In this document: piece by piece, positions 8,922-17,743 of the stretch
Layout of the letters: each line of letters opens with the position of its first letter
Numbering within the stretch: position 1 is the first letter of the stretch
From: Robiginitomaculum antarcticum DSM 21748
Lineage (GTDB): Bacteria; Pseudomonadota; Alphaproteobacteria; Caulobacterales; Maricaulaceae
Assembly: GCF_000365025.1 (NCBI RefSeq)
Contig: NZ_KB823013.1
Location: 186,001-250,000, forward strand
Direction: 5' to 3'
Length of the DNA stretch: 64,000 bases
Made by a program: the position numbers and the translations under genes
The notes under the pieces: model-generated
What the model saw: only the letters and a program-made list of their open reading frames with translations
The model's database searches: none
Told to the model about the DNA's origin: nothing

Positions 8922-10919
8922 CTACAGGCCGCCGGGACCGCAATCTTTTTGTAAGAAGTCCAGAATTTCAGTGTAATATGTAATATTATGATCGTAACGA
9001 TGCGAGAACAGGAAGTGATCGGCTTTATCTAAAACCAGTGTTTTCACATTATCCATTTTACCCGCTTTTTTTAATGCCGAAGTATAGTCCTCAAAATGGT
9101 AGAACATGACGCGGCGATCCTGGCGCGGATGAATAAGAAGCATAGGCACATTCACATTCGTAACTTCTTTCATAGGATCAATGCCGGAAACCGTGCCTCG
9201 CTGTGCTGACAGCTCATCAAAATACTTAATTGTATCATCAGAACGGTTCTTATGTTGCTTGGACACATTCGCAACGAACGCTGCAGGAATAGTGCACTGA
9301 TAAATTTGATCTTCGCGGGAGGCTGCGACCAGCGCTGCATAACCGCCATAGGACCAACCAAACATGCCGACGCGATCTGCGTCTACATCACCGCGTTTGA
9401 TCAGGAATTTTGCCGCATCATCTTTATCATCCTGCATGGCCAAACCATGCTCATTCCACATTTTGATGTAGTGATTGTACCCATGAGCCAATGACCCGCG
9501 ATATTGTGGTTGCACGACCATGTAGCCGTTATTAGCCAGCATTTGACTCCATTCATCATATACAATGACTTCGGGAACATAAGGGCCACCATGCGGGAGT
9601 ACGATGAGCGGATGCGGACCGTCACCTTTGGGGTGGGTCACATAAGCGGGAATAGTCAAACCATCGCGTGCCGGAAATTCGACATACTCTACTTTGGAGT
9701 AGTCTTCTGATCCAAGTAAAGGGTTGCGGCTTCCCAATTTAAGAAGCTTGCCATCTTTAATCAGATAATAGGTCCCGCTATCCATATCACTCGTATTCCT
9801 AGCGATCATAGTACGGTCATCTTCTGATCGGCTAACAATTGAGAGCGTTGTGAGGTCGGACCCTGGAACTGCAGCCATGATCTTTTCGAGCATAGACTTT
9901 TCATCTTGGTCGAAGAAATGACGCTCAACGCCGTCGGCAAACCAGTAAACACTTTTAATTTCATCATCGCCAGCACGTATATTACCGCGGCTAACACCCA
10001 TAATGTCGTATTTATCATTGCCATAAACTTTGTTGAGAAATTTAGAATTTACAAAGTCGTATTCCCATAGCGCAACCGTATCCTCGTTATTGCGGGCCAA
10101 GACATGACCTACAGTGCCGTCGCCGCCCGGTACATCACCAACCCAGTTGAAATCTAATTTTGTATACTCTTCAGCCGGGACGCGCAGGAATTCCCGCCAG
10201 GATGTATCGCTTGGTGAGCGGTAATAATACATATGCTCATCTGATGTAACATCCCACCCTTCAGAAAACCTGACATTGCCGTTAATATCGAAATCGGCCT
10301 GACGCTGTTTGCCACCGCCACGATACACGAGTTGTTTAGCCCCTGTCTTTGTATTTACGCGAAAATAGGACCGTGGACGGTTACCCGCATATGGGTCGCC
10401 TGAAGAAACTGCAGCAGGACCATTACTCTCAGCCAGCAAAACATGGTCAGGCTCGTTAGGGAGTGAAGACACAAGCTCAAAACTACCGTCAATCTGCTTA
10501 AACTTCTTCTTATTTACGTCATAAAAGAAGCCTTTATAACCAAAAATATGATCTTCTGGTTGCTTGACGGTGGTTTTTACAATTTTGCGAGACACACCGA
10601 ACAAACGGTCATTGGTGATCCAAGAAATGGATTCAAATTCCATAGGCTTTGCGTTTGACCGTGACACGGGCTCTGATAGATCAGATGTGTCGTAAACTTC
10701 TATGAAGGGATCTCCATCGCGGCTTTCGATTTTCATTAGTGCCATATATTTGCCGTCAGGCGATACTGACACATTGGATAATGCATCCCGTACAGCCCAG
10801 TATTCCAGCGGTACAGGTTCAGCGGCTGTATAACCATTAGCTGCAGTTGAAGCGAATGCCGCGCCTGGCACAGAAAGCATGGCCGTAGCGGCGCATGTTG
10901 CGATAAGAAACTTTTTCAT
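8922..10919 (-). CDS. S9 family (prolyl oligopeptidase-like) serine peptidase, secreted
   Basis: A 665-residue peptidase with an N-terminal signal peptide ending around AFA|ST, an N-terminal beta-propeller, and a C-terminal alpha/beta-hydrolase domain. The nucleophile motif GWSYGG places Ser523; HPRQDRRV supplies the likely Asp and DKADHFLF the likely His. The layout matches acylaminoacyl-peptidase/dipeptidyl-peptidase relatives that trim peptides in the periplasm. The gene lies directly downstream of a TonB receptor on the same strand but is separated from it by a terminator, so the two probably have separate promoters. Together they suggest peptide scavenging, which is an inference. Confidence 0.9.
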   Translation of the reverse strand: MKKFLIATCAATAMLSVPGAAFASTAANGYTAAEPVPLEYWAVRDALSNVSVSPDGKYMALMKIESRDGDPFIEVYDTSDLSEPVSRSNAKPMEFESISWITNDRLFGVSRKIVKTTVKQPEDHIFGYKGFFYDVNKKKFKQIDGSFELVSSLPNEPDHVLLAESNGPAAVSSGDPYAGNRPRSYFRVNTKTGAKQLVYRGGGKQRQADFDINGNVRFSEGWDVTSDEHMYYYRSPSDTSWREFLRVPAEEYTKLDFNWVGDVPGGDGTVGHVLARNNEDTVALWEYDFVNSKFLNKVYGNDKYDIMGVSRGNIRAGDDEIKSVYWFADGVERHFFDQDEKSMLEKIMAAVPGSDLTTLSIVSRSEDDRTMIARNTSDMDSGTYYLIKDGKLLKLGSRNPLLGSEDYSKVEYVEFPARDGLTIPAYVTHPKGDGPHPLIVLPHGGPYVPEVIVYDEWSQMLANNGYMVVQPQYRGSLAHGYNHYIKMWNEHGLAMQDDKDDAAKFLIKRGDVDADRVGMFGWSYGGYAALVAASREDQIYQCTIPAAFVANVSKQHKNRSDDTIKYFDELSAQRGTVSGIDPMKEVTNVNVPMLLIHPRQDRRVMFYHFEDYTSALKKAGKMDNVKTLVLDKADHFLFSHRYDHNITYYTEILDFLQKDCGPGGL

Positions 10920-10961
10920 AGATTTACCCGTTTTATTATCGGAGATGTGTTCTCCTTATTG

Positions 10962-11019
10962 TTTATCGATAACACATATATTCCGATGAAATCAAGCAGT
11001 ATTTATTGTTAAACGATAA
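10962..11019. promoter_or_regulatory. Candidate operator region upstream of the S9 peptidase (TTATCGTTTAAC element)
   Basis: The stretch between the S9 start and the receptor terminator holds TTTATCGATAAC (10962-10973) and GTTAAACGATAA (11008-11019). The latter is the exact reverse complement of TTATCGTTTAAC at 39632-39643 upstream of the Oar-like receptor, and 11 of 12 bases match 14914-14925. The shared element suggests a common regulator; which one is unknown. Confidence 0.4.
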
Positions 11020-11104
11020 TTATTTGCAGCTACCCTTCATCCAAAAGCATGATGGCCAACTTTGCAGGACGGGTTAAATCTACTTTTCAGCCAAGACACA
11101 GGCA

Positions 11105-11135
11105 TAAAAAAACCCGCAGGCAAAGCCTACGGGTT
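11105..11135 (-). terminator. Terminator of the 1141-residue TonB receptor gene
   Basis: Read on the minus strand, AACCCGTAGGC pairs with GCCTGCGGGTT around a TTT loop (one mismatch) and is followed by a run of T. It lies 22 bases past the receptor stop and isolates it from the S9 gene downstream. Confidence 0.85.
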
Positions 11136-11157
11136 CAAGTCTTAGAGCGCTAAAAGA

Positions 11158-14100
11158 CTAGCGGAATGTTTTATTCAAGCGAATAAAGTATTCACGACCT
11201 TCAAGGTCGTAACCATAACCAAGAGGTGTATTTGAAATACCGAACTGTTCACGCGTATCAATCCGAGGCGGCTCTTCGTTCAAAATATTGCTAACTCCGA
11301 CAACTGCGTTCCAATCATCTCCACGGTAACGCACAGACAGGCTGTGTGTGAAGTAAGAGTCTGCGAAGAAGACCGGGCGACAATTCACATCACCCGCAGC
11401 AGGACCGGCACATGTTACTGCGTCATTGTTGCTGTCATTGTAGTTTGTAAATGCTGCAACTGTACGAAGCGGTGTGACACCATCTGATTCAAACTCACGT
11501 GTCTCAACTTCGCTTTGGAAGAATGTAGACAGCGTTAGACGCCAGCGGTCAAAATCAACATAATTCGTCCATGACCCGCGCCATTCAGAGTAACCGAAGC
11601 TTCCTTTAAACTCAGTCACATCACGCAAACCTTCATCATTCAGATCTTCAAGATTACGCTCAAGCAGATGATTGGCTTGGAGGCGTGACCGGAAATCGAA
11701 GGATTTACCCAAGGCATTGATGTTGTTTTTGCTCAATACAGCGTTGATATCTACACCTTCCGCGGTTTCAAGGTCGCGGTTTGAGAAGATTGTATCAACA
11801 AGCGTAACTCTGCCGGGATTGTTTGCCGCAGTTACCGGGTTCCGTGTAAATGAGTTACAAAATGCTGACTGCGTTGGACCGCGTCTATAGCAATCCCCCA
11901 AAACAGAGGATGCGGTAGGCTCAATCACTGTGTTTTCAATCTCAATTTTGTAATAAGTCGCCCCAAATTCGAGATCAAATTTATCAGTGAATGGCTGTTC
12001 GAACGAGAAGCCAAGTGTGTAGCTGTCTGACTCTTCCGGATCAAGATCAAGATTACCTGCGCTTAGAACCTCAGAGTTGTACACGGCTCCCTGCGTGGAC
12101 CCAAATAAATCCGGTGTTAAGCCTGCCGCCGCGCAATTTGCGATAACTGCATCATCACGTTGGTCAAGTGTTGGATCATAAACAAAGTTGGGTGGATCGC
12201 CGATTGTGGTCGTTATGTTTCTGAAGGCTGCACCGCCTGCAACACATGGGTCAACAATATTAGTAAAGCCTGTTTGGCGTTTCAAGAACAGTTCACGCAA
12301 ATTCGGCGCGCGGAATGATGTGCCAATAGTACCACGAAGCAAAAGAGAATCGATCGGGCGATAGCCTGCCTTCACATTATAAGTGCTGTTCGTACCGTAG
12401 AACTCGTCATCCGTAACACGGCCCGCAAGATCAACATTAAATTCGCGGAAACCAACGGTACCCGTTCCGAAAGGAATTGAGAGCTCACCATAAACTTCGG
12501 AAATGTCTCTCTTGCCTTGCGCGCCCTGATCCCCGGCAAAGCCAAAGAACAAGCCTTGCGATGCCACGAGATTAGGCGTTGAATTCACATCATCACGACG
12601 GAATTGCGCGCCTAAAAGCATGGAAACGTCGCCGCCCGGCAATTGATACACATCACCTTGGACGATCGCATCAAAGATCAGCTGGCTGGTTTGTGTTGCG
12701 AAGCTGCGCTTATCAAACAGATAATCTGTCTCAGCTTGACTTGCGAAAGAGTTGCCGGCCGGACTTTGATAAAGTGACGGTGCAAACATATTTACGGGCA
12801 CACATCCATCAGACACGTCAGGGGTAATATTAAACCCTGTCGTATCACAGGGTTGGTTAGTGGATAATGCAGTCACCGGGTCAATACCCAGTCCCAAAGC
12901 AAGCGCCAGACGGTCACCGCGAACACCAAGACGTTCGGATGTACTGTCAGACCATGAGTAAGAGCCGCTAACATCGAAGGACCAATCAGAGAATGTTCCA
13001 AAGTTAATGCCCGGAAGGTCACCATTAAGTCCTGTCACAAGACGGGATTGAGCAAGCTGGATATCATTGACATTACGGTCATTAAGAACGCCGACAACCG
13101 GTTGGAAGCCGATTGGGCCGGCCGGGCCGTTAAGAGCGCCAAATGCAGCAGGGGAACATGCGGCGGTAAAGCCGCGGCCAAAACAGTTGTCCGTACCAAA
13201 GGCATTAAGATTGATATTGTTCAATACAGCTTGGAATTGAGTAACGTATTCAGGGGTTTGCACCAGTTGATCATAAACGAGGCCGCAATCCTGACCGCCG
13301 GCTGCAGCCGGATTACACGGGTTAAACGGGTTATTGCCTGGAACTTCGGGGAAGAGCTGGCCTTGGAAACCGCGGCTTTTAATATTGTTTTGAGAATATA
13401 AAAACTCAAAATATGGCGTGATATTCATCTCGCCTTCAAATGTATATTGGCCGTTAAAGAACACGCTCGTGCGCGCTTGCTCACTCTGAAGCTGCTGCAA
13501 TTCGTTTTGGCGACCATTAGTTGTTAAATTGGAAAGCGGAGTATCATAGACGCCATCACCATCCTGATCCAAAGCCGCGCCGAATGGACGCGCAAATGTA
13601 TCAAATCCGGGAACACCTGAATTACCACCAGCCGGATTGGCAAAGAGGAAGGAGAGCGGACTTGCAACGAGTGGGGCCAGATAGCCGGCTTGACGGGAGA
13701 TACTTCCGCCGTCACGACATGACGTGGCTGGATAGCTTAGGCCTTGTTCTGTGTAGCGCTCAGTATCTTCAAGGTTGATGCTGCGGATTTCACCGTTAGT
13801 TGTGACTTCTTGATATTCATCACAGCCTTGCAGGAATTTACGGTCAGCAAGCGTCCATGGATCAGTATAACTGTATTCTACAGCGCCGCCGATGAAGCCG
13901 CGGTCAATAGACTTACCGTAGCTGGCGCCAATCGTGTAATCCTGACCGTCGCCATATTCTGGCGAATCAGCACGGATATCGAGCTCCAGACCATCAAAGT
14001 CTGTTTTTGTGATTACGTTAATCACACCGGAAACAGCGTCCGAACCATAAACTGAGGATGCACCGTCAGTCAGAATTTCGTACCGGTCAATCATTGTTTC

Positions 14101-14583
14101 CGGGATTAGGTTGATCGACACTTGAGTCGGCGCACCTTCAACACCCGCAGGGGCTAAGCGGCGGCTATTCATCAAGACGAGCGTCCGGTTAGCACCGAGG
14201 CCGCGAAGATCAACTGTTTCAGAGCCGGGGCCGTTATCCAGCACAAAACCGGAGAAAGTTGAGTCAATTTGCTGACCGGAAGCCGTAGAAGAGGTCTGCA
14301 GAATTTCTACAGGACTAAACAATCCTGAATCAGCGGCCAAATCTGTATCAATAACCTGTAGCGGTGTGATACTGTTGAACGTCGATTTTTTCAGGCGCGA
14401 ACCTGTGACGACAACTTCGTCATCTTCGCGAACATCGTCATTCTCATTAATAGTCTCAACTCTTATAGGGTCTTCGACTTGGTCAACAGTCTGCGCATAT
14501 ACAGGAGCGGCAAAGCTCACGGCCGCGAAACCTGCTAAAACGCTAGTGCCGAGCAAAAGCTTCTTAAGGTCTAGGTGTGTCAT
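11158..14583 (-). CDS. TonB-dependent outer-membrane receptor
   Basis: A 1141-residue TonB-dependent receptor, longer than the 700-900 usual for siderophore receptors and in the range of receptors for larger substrates such as peptides or glycans. A signal peptide ends near VYA|QT. A plug domain follows, with DDEVVVTGSRL, VDLRGLGANRTLVLMNSRR and EILTDGASSVYGSDAVSGVINV, then the 22-strand barrel with loops rich in Asn, Gly and paired Cys, closing in FIRLNKTFR. The start at 14583 is preferred over an in-frame codon at 14604 because AGAGAG precedes it. The neighbour S9 peptidase hints at peptide uptake. Confidence 0.93.
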   Translation of the reverse strand: MTHLDLKKLLLGTSVLAGFAAVSFAAPVYAQTVDQVEDPIRVETINENDDVREDDEVVVTGSRLKKSTFNSITPLQVIDTDLAADSGLFSPVEILQTSSTASGQQIDSTFSGFVLDNGPGSETVDLRGLGANRTLVLMNSRRLAPAGVEGAPTQVSINLIPETMIDRYEILTDGASSVYGSDAVSGVINVITKTDFDGLELDIRADSPEYGDGQDYTIGASYGKSIDRGFIGGAVEYSYTDPWTLADRKFLQGCDEYQEVTTNGEIRSINLEDTERYTEQGLSYPATSCRDGGSISRQAGYLAPLVASPLSFLFANPAGGNSGVPGFDTFARPFGAALDQDGDGVYDTPLSNLTTNGRQNELQQLQSEQARTSVFFNGQYTFEGEMNITPYFEFLYSQNNIKSRGFQGQLFPEVPGNNPFNPCNPAAAGGQDCGLVYDQLVQTPEYVTQFQAVLNNINLNAFGTDNCFGRGFTAACSPAAFGALNGPAGPIGFQPVVGVLNDRNVNDIQLAQSRLVTGLNGDLPGINFGTFSDWSFDVSGSYSWSDSTSERLGVRGDRLALALGLGIDPVTALSTNQPCDTTGFNITPDVSDGCVPVNMFAPSLYQSPAGNSFASQAETDYLFDKRSFATQTSQLIFDAIVQGDVYQLPGGDVSMLLGAQFRRDDVNSTPNLVASQGLFFGFAGDQGAQGKRDISEVYGELSIPFGTGTVGFREFNVDLAGRVTDDEFYGTNSTYNVKAGYRPIDSLLLRGTIGTSFRAPNLRELFLKRQTGFTNIVDPCVAGGAAFRNITTTIGDPPNFVYDPTLDQRDDAVIANCAAAGLTPDLFGSTQGAVYNSEVLSAGNLDLDPEESDSYTLGFSFEQPFTDKFDLEFGATYYKIEIENTVIEPTASSVLGDCYRRGPTQSAFCNSFTRNPVTAANNPGRVTLVDTIFSNRDLETAEGVDINAVLSKNNINALGKSFDFRSRLQANHLLERNLEDLNDEGLRDVTEFKGSFGYSEWRGSWTNYVDFDRWRLTLSTFFQSEVETREFESDGVTPLRTVAAFTNYNDSNNDAVTCAGPAAGDVNCRPVFFADSYFTHSLSVRYRGDDWNAVVGVSNILNEEPPRIDTREQFGISNTPLGYGYDLEGREYFIRLNKTFR

Positions 14584-14929
14584 AAATCTCTCTTTTAACG
14601 CCAAAGTGGAGCCGGATGTCCCCGAGCGGAACCATCACAGATTACGAACGTTTAATTATCACATTAATATATGGCAAGCTTTCACATCATTAATCTGCAT
14701 ATAATCTTGAACCGTGTCATTTTGGTCACAAAAATCACACTAGATATGGCAATACGTAACTCAAAATACCAAGATTTCTGCAATTTTATGCCTTCAGCTT
14801 AACAAATGTTGCATACACCTACCGCTTATATATTCAGATAAGTGAGCGTGATTCCAAAATTCAGCAGAAATTCACTTTTTAAGTTTGATATTGATAAACA
14901 GATAGTATATACTGATAAACGATAAATAA
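14584..14929. promoter_or_regulatory. Divergent intergenic region with phased TGATAAAC repeats
   Basis: About 345 AT-rich bases separate the receptor from the DUF547 gene and must hold both promoters. TGATAAAC occurs at 14892-14899 and 14913-14920, exactly 21 bp (two helical turns) apart. The second copy belongs to GATAAACGATAA (14914-14925), whose complement matches TTATCGTTTAAC at 39632 in 11 of 12 bases. An AATACCA lies near 14764. No small gene was seen here. Confidence 0.4.
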
Positions 14930-16258
14930 ATGACTGCGTTCAAGCGGTTTAATACCCATTATACATTATATATGCAAAAGGCTGTTCCGATGATGTCCAA
15001 ATATTCAAATACCATATCATGGCGCAGTTGCGCCTCGTGCCTCGCCATAAGCACCGCACTTACTTTTGCCCCTTCTGGACTTGCCGCTCAACCCGAAAGC
15101 GCAGCTTCGGCTAATCGTGCGGATACGGCTCAATCTCATGATTATGTCCAATTAGCAGCCGCACCGCAAAAAGCTATAATGACAACACAGGCTGGTTTCG
15201 AAAAGTTCGCGCCGCAAACAAATACGAAATCAACACGCATCGACTATGAGATTTGGGATGAAGCCCTTAAGAATGTAGTTTTAGATCTCGGACCATCAAT
15301 ACGCGTCCGCGCACCACGTCCACAAGCCCAAGTTGGCTCAAGAATGGTAAAGGGGCACAAGAGCGCTTATCGTCTTGAAGGCTCACGATTCACCTTTGCT
15401 TATATTACGGACGAATATCGCGCCGGCCTAACAGAATACCGCAAGGACTTGCAGAGCCTTCCGGACCGGGTTGATTTGACCTCCCTATCCCGCGATGAGC
15501 AATTGGCTTATTGGTTTAACCTGCATAATGTCTCGGTGATTGAGCAGATCGCCATTGCTTATCCCACTAAAAGACCTGCGGACATCAAAATCAAGATGGA
15601 TGACCGCAAAGTGAAGCTTGATGAGGCAAAATTTATTGAGGTCAGCGGCATAAAAATGTCCCCGCGCGACATCCGTACCCAGATTGTTTATCCGAACTGG
15701 TCTAATTCAAACGTGATTTACGGCTTTTACCGGGGCGACATCGGCAGTCCAATGTTGCCGCGCTACGCTTACGAAGCGTCGAACTTGAACTATACGCTCA
15801 ATGATAACGGGTATGAATTTGCAAATTCTCTGCGGGGTTTTAACCGCACGCTCGGCCACCGCAATGTTTCAGCTGTCTATCAGGAAGCCGCGCCTTACTA
15901 TTTCCCGGATTGGGATCATGATCTGACCGCCCATTTGTCGACCCATATTGACGATGACAAATTGCTGGCTGATCTGAATAATGGCGAGCCCATCCGTATT
16001 GACCGTTATGACACAATGGTTGCCGACCTATCCGGGGGGCAACGTCTGGGGAGTTCTGGCGCTCCGATTAGCGGGCAACTGAGTATGTCAGCTGATACAC
16101 AAAGGCTTTTAACGGAGGTGCGTAAGAAGCAGGACATTCTTCGCGGCCGCGGCGTTATTGGCCAGCAGCCTAAAGGCTGGGTGGTCATCGAAGATCTTTA
16201 CGCCGTTGACCCTGACAAACCCGTAGAGCCGAAACCGGAGACGGAAAGCGATCAATAG
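14930..16258 (+). CDS. DUF547-domain secreted protein
   Basis: A 442-residue exported protein. The N-terminus has a basic stretch and a hydrophobic core ending near GLA|AQ, consistent with a signal peptide; starts at 14975 and 14990 would give a more normal leader than 14930, which sits only 4 bases from the GATAAACGATAA element. The DUF547 domain (about residues 150-320) is recognised by LSRDEQLAYWFNLHNVSVIEQI, by SPRDIRTQIVYPNW, and by a later FANSLRGFN segment. Biochemical function is unknown for the family. It is divergent from the TonB receptor and has its own terminator. Confidence 0.8.
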   Translation: MTAFKRFNTHYTLYMQKAVPMMSKYSNTISWRSCASCLAISTALTFAPSGLAAQPESAASANRADTAQSHDYVQLAAAPQKAIMTTQAGFEKFAPQTNTKSTRIDYEIWDEALKNVVLDLGPSIRVRAPRPQAQVGSRMVKGHKSAYRLEGSRFTFAYITDEYRAGLTEYRKDLQSLPDRVDLTSLSRDEQLAYWFNLHNVSVIEQIAIAYPTKRPADIKIKMDDRKVKLDEAKFIEVSGIKMSPRDIRTQIVYPNWSNSNVIYGFYRGDIGSPMLPRYAYEASNLNYTLNDNGYEFANSLRGFNRTLGHRNVSAVYQEAAPYYFPDWDHDLTAHLSTHIDDDKLLADLNNGEPIRIDRYDTMVADLSGGQRLGSSGAPISGQLSMSADTQRLLTEVRKKQDILRGRGVIGQQPKGWVVIEDLYAVDPDKPVEPKPETESDQ

Positions 16259-16283
16259 TCTAAATATCATTACCATTTAAAAG

Positions 16284-16307
16284 CCGTCTGTTTCAGGCGG
16301 TTTTTTT
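16284..16307 (+). terminator. Terminator of the DUF547 gene
   Basis: CCGTCTG pairs with CAGGCGG (one G-T wobble) around TTT and is followed by seven T. It lies about 25 bases past the DUF547 stop. Confidence 0.85.
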
Positions 16308-16395
16308 ATATAATTTGAGTGCGTATTAAATTAATATTCACCACAGGCTGGCAGGTTCACGTTACGCGGTGCCTGTACCCCTTAAAGTCTGTACA

Positions 16396-16423
16396 TTGAC
16401 AAATACCAAGGGGGGGGTATAAA
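16396..16423 (+). promoter_or_regulatory. Promoter with embedded CsoR-type operator at the head of the copper island
   Basis: TTGACA (16396-16401) and TATAAA (16418-16423) are separated by 16 bp and form a near-consensus sigma-70 promoter. The spacer carries ATACC-N8-GGTAT (16403-16420) with a run of eight G. This is the A/T-flanked G/C-tract layout of CsoR/RcnR/FrmR-family operators, so a copper-released repressor would block the promoter directly. No gene of that repressor family is present in the window. CueR-type control is less likely because MerR-family promoters have 19-20 bp spacers. Confidence 0.6.
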
Positions 16424-16450
16424 TCGGTACGAATTCGGGATTTATACTCT

Positions 16451-16891
16451 ATGCCAATGGGATATATCAGAGCAGGACTGATCGCAGCTTTCGCTATTAT
16501 GTTCGGTATTGTGCAGCTTATTTGCGCCTGTATGCCTGTGGCTTCGGGCGGCATCATGGCCGCTCATCCGTCTTTTGCAACTGACCACATGAGCAGCCAT
16601 GATATGAATCAGATGGCGAACAATGATGCCTCCCCGCCCAACCACGGCCAGCACGAACATAAAGCGAAATGCTCACATTGTGACGATACAGTTGCCTTAT
16701 CGGTGATTCTGGATACGACGCCATATGTTTATAACGTGCCGACAATATATGTGGCGCGATATTCTCTTCCGGCTCCCAGGGTTTACGCATTCGTGGCAGA
16801 CATAAATCGCTCCGGACTCCGATGGCATAACCCGCCCCGACCGCTCTCCAGCCCCGGCCCGGTTAAGCTACAAACACGCTCCCTGATTTAG
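16451..16891 (+). CDS. Small His/Met-rich exported protein (DUF2946-like layout)
   Basis: A 146-residue protein with a hydrophobic N-terminal segment (AGLIAAFAIMFGIVQLICAC), a His/Met-rich middle (DHMSSHDMNQM, HGQHEHK) and a CSHC pair directly after it. Export plus metal ligands, and its place as the first gene behind the CsoR-type promoter, argue for copper binding or sensing. The hydrophobic leader, His-rich stretch and CxxC order resembles DUF2946 proteins, some of which act as copper-sensing upstream reading frames. I could not confirm membership. The C-terminal third is Pro/Arg-rich and featureless. Confidence 0.6.
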   Translation: MPMGYIRAGLIAAFAIMFGIVQLICACMPVASGGIMAAHPSFATDHMSSHDMNQMANNDASPPNHGQHEHKAKCSHCDDTVALSVILDTTPYVYNVPTIYVARYSLPAPRVYAFVADINRSGLRWHNPPRPLSSPGPVKLQTRSLI

Positions 16892-16986
16892 ACGTGCACC
16901 TATGCGATTGCGTAAGGCTCTAAGCTTTTCGCAATTTCAGCTGTGCGTGTTTTGCCGCCCCACATTGGCATATTCGCGCCCAGCAT

Positions 16987-17052
16987 CGGCAATGCCAAGG
17001 TGGCATGGCGCGTGTTTATCACTCCCCAAATTTTGATCCCTTGGCATTGCCG
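16987..17052. repeat. Perfect 14-bp inverted repeat between the leader gene and the CusF-like gene
   Basis: CGGCAATGCCAAGG (16987-17000) is matched exactly by its complement at 17039-17052, with 38 bases between. The left arm also opens a smaller palindrome, TGCCA-AGG-TGGCA. There is no T-run after the right arm, so it is not a simple terminator. It fills most of the 228-base gap ahead of the CusF-like gene and could be a protein-binding site or an mRNA structure that separates expression of the first gene from the rest. Confidence 0.55.
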
Positions 17053-17119
17053 CACTTTTCACAGTGGTCGATTGACCCGCCAATAATCCCGAAAAATAAC
17101 CCTATTTCAGGAAAATAAC

Positions 17120-17698
17120 ATGACTTTAACAACCCGTTTAATAGCTTCCGCTATAACTGCTACGCTAATCAGCGCCACCGCTCTCGCACAAATGAGCGGC
17201 CACTCAGACCATGATATGAGCCAGGCGGATAAACCCGAATTGAACCACGCCGACATGCAGCACGGTAAAATGGAGCAGGGTTCAATGACCCATGACGCCA
17301 TGATGGAAGCCCGCGCCAAGCACATGATCGAAGTTTTGGGAACTATAAAAAAAGTGGATAGAAAAAAACGTATTGTCAACCTCGCGCATAGCGCCATCCC
17401 TGCGGTTAGTTGGCCTGCCATGACGATGAATTTCTCCGTCGGCAAAGACGTTGATTTGAAAAATTTGAAAAAAGGTCAAACCGTACAGTTTACTTTGCAC
17501 CGCGCCCAAGACGGTAGCCTGCCGCTTGTTGAAATCTGCCCAACCACAAACACCAATGTCATTGCAGGATTATGCGCCGCCGACATGAAGCACGGCTCCG
17601 ACAAGCATAAAATGGACCATGACGGCATGAAACATGACGACATGAAGTCCGGGGAACAAAAACACGAAGGCATGAGCCACGACGGCATGAAGCATTAA
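17120..17698 (+). CDS. Periplasmic copper-binding protein, CusF-like, with His/Met tail
   Basis: A 192-residue periplasmic protein with a signal peptide ending at ALA|QM. The CusF fold (about residues 70-145) shows the diagnostic SWPAMTMNF segment, where Trp98, Met101 and Met103 correspond to the Cu(I) ligands and capping Trp of CusF. Both flanks are rich in His, Met and Asp; the tail repeats DGMKH/DDMKS-type units. It probably carries or buffers Cu(I)/Ag(I) for the CopA oxidase encoded 45 bases downstream. AGGA sits at proper distance upstream. No CusCBA pump was recognised in the window. Confidence 0.85.
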   Translation: MTLTTRLIASAITATLISATALAQMSGHSDHDMSQADKPELNHADMQHGKMEQGSMTHDAMMEARAKHMIEVLGTIKKVDRKKRIVNLAHSAIPAVSWPAMTMNFSVGKDVDLKNLKKGQTVQFTLHRAQDGSLPLVEICPTTNTNVIAGLCAADMKHGSDKHKMDHDGMKHDDMKSGEQKHEGMSHDGMKH

Positions 17699-17743
17699 AG
17701 CTACACCGCCGCATCTTTCACGCAATATTATAAGGATTGCACT

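Noticed and set aside
13048-13401. Plus-strand frame inside the large TonB receptor gene
   Set aside because: It is a shadow frame without ribosome site or domain, within a clearly coding receptor.
16396-16423. CueR/MerR-type promoter
   Set aside because: The -35/-10 spacer is 16 bp rather than the 19-20 bp needed for MerR-family activation, and the G-run with ATACC/GGTAT flanks fits CsoR-type sites.
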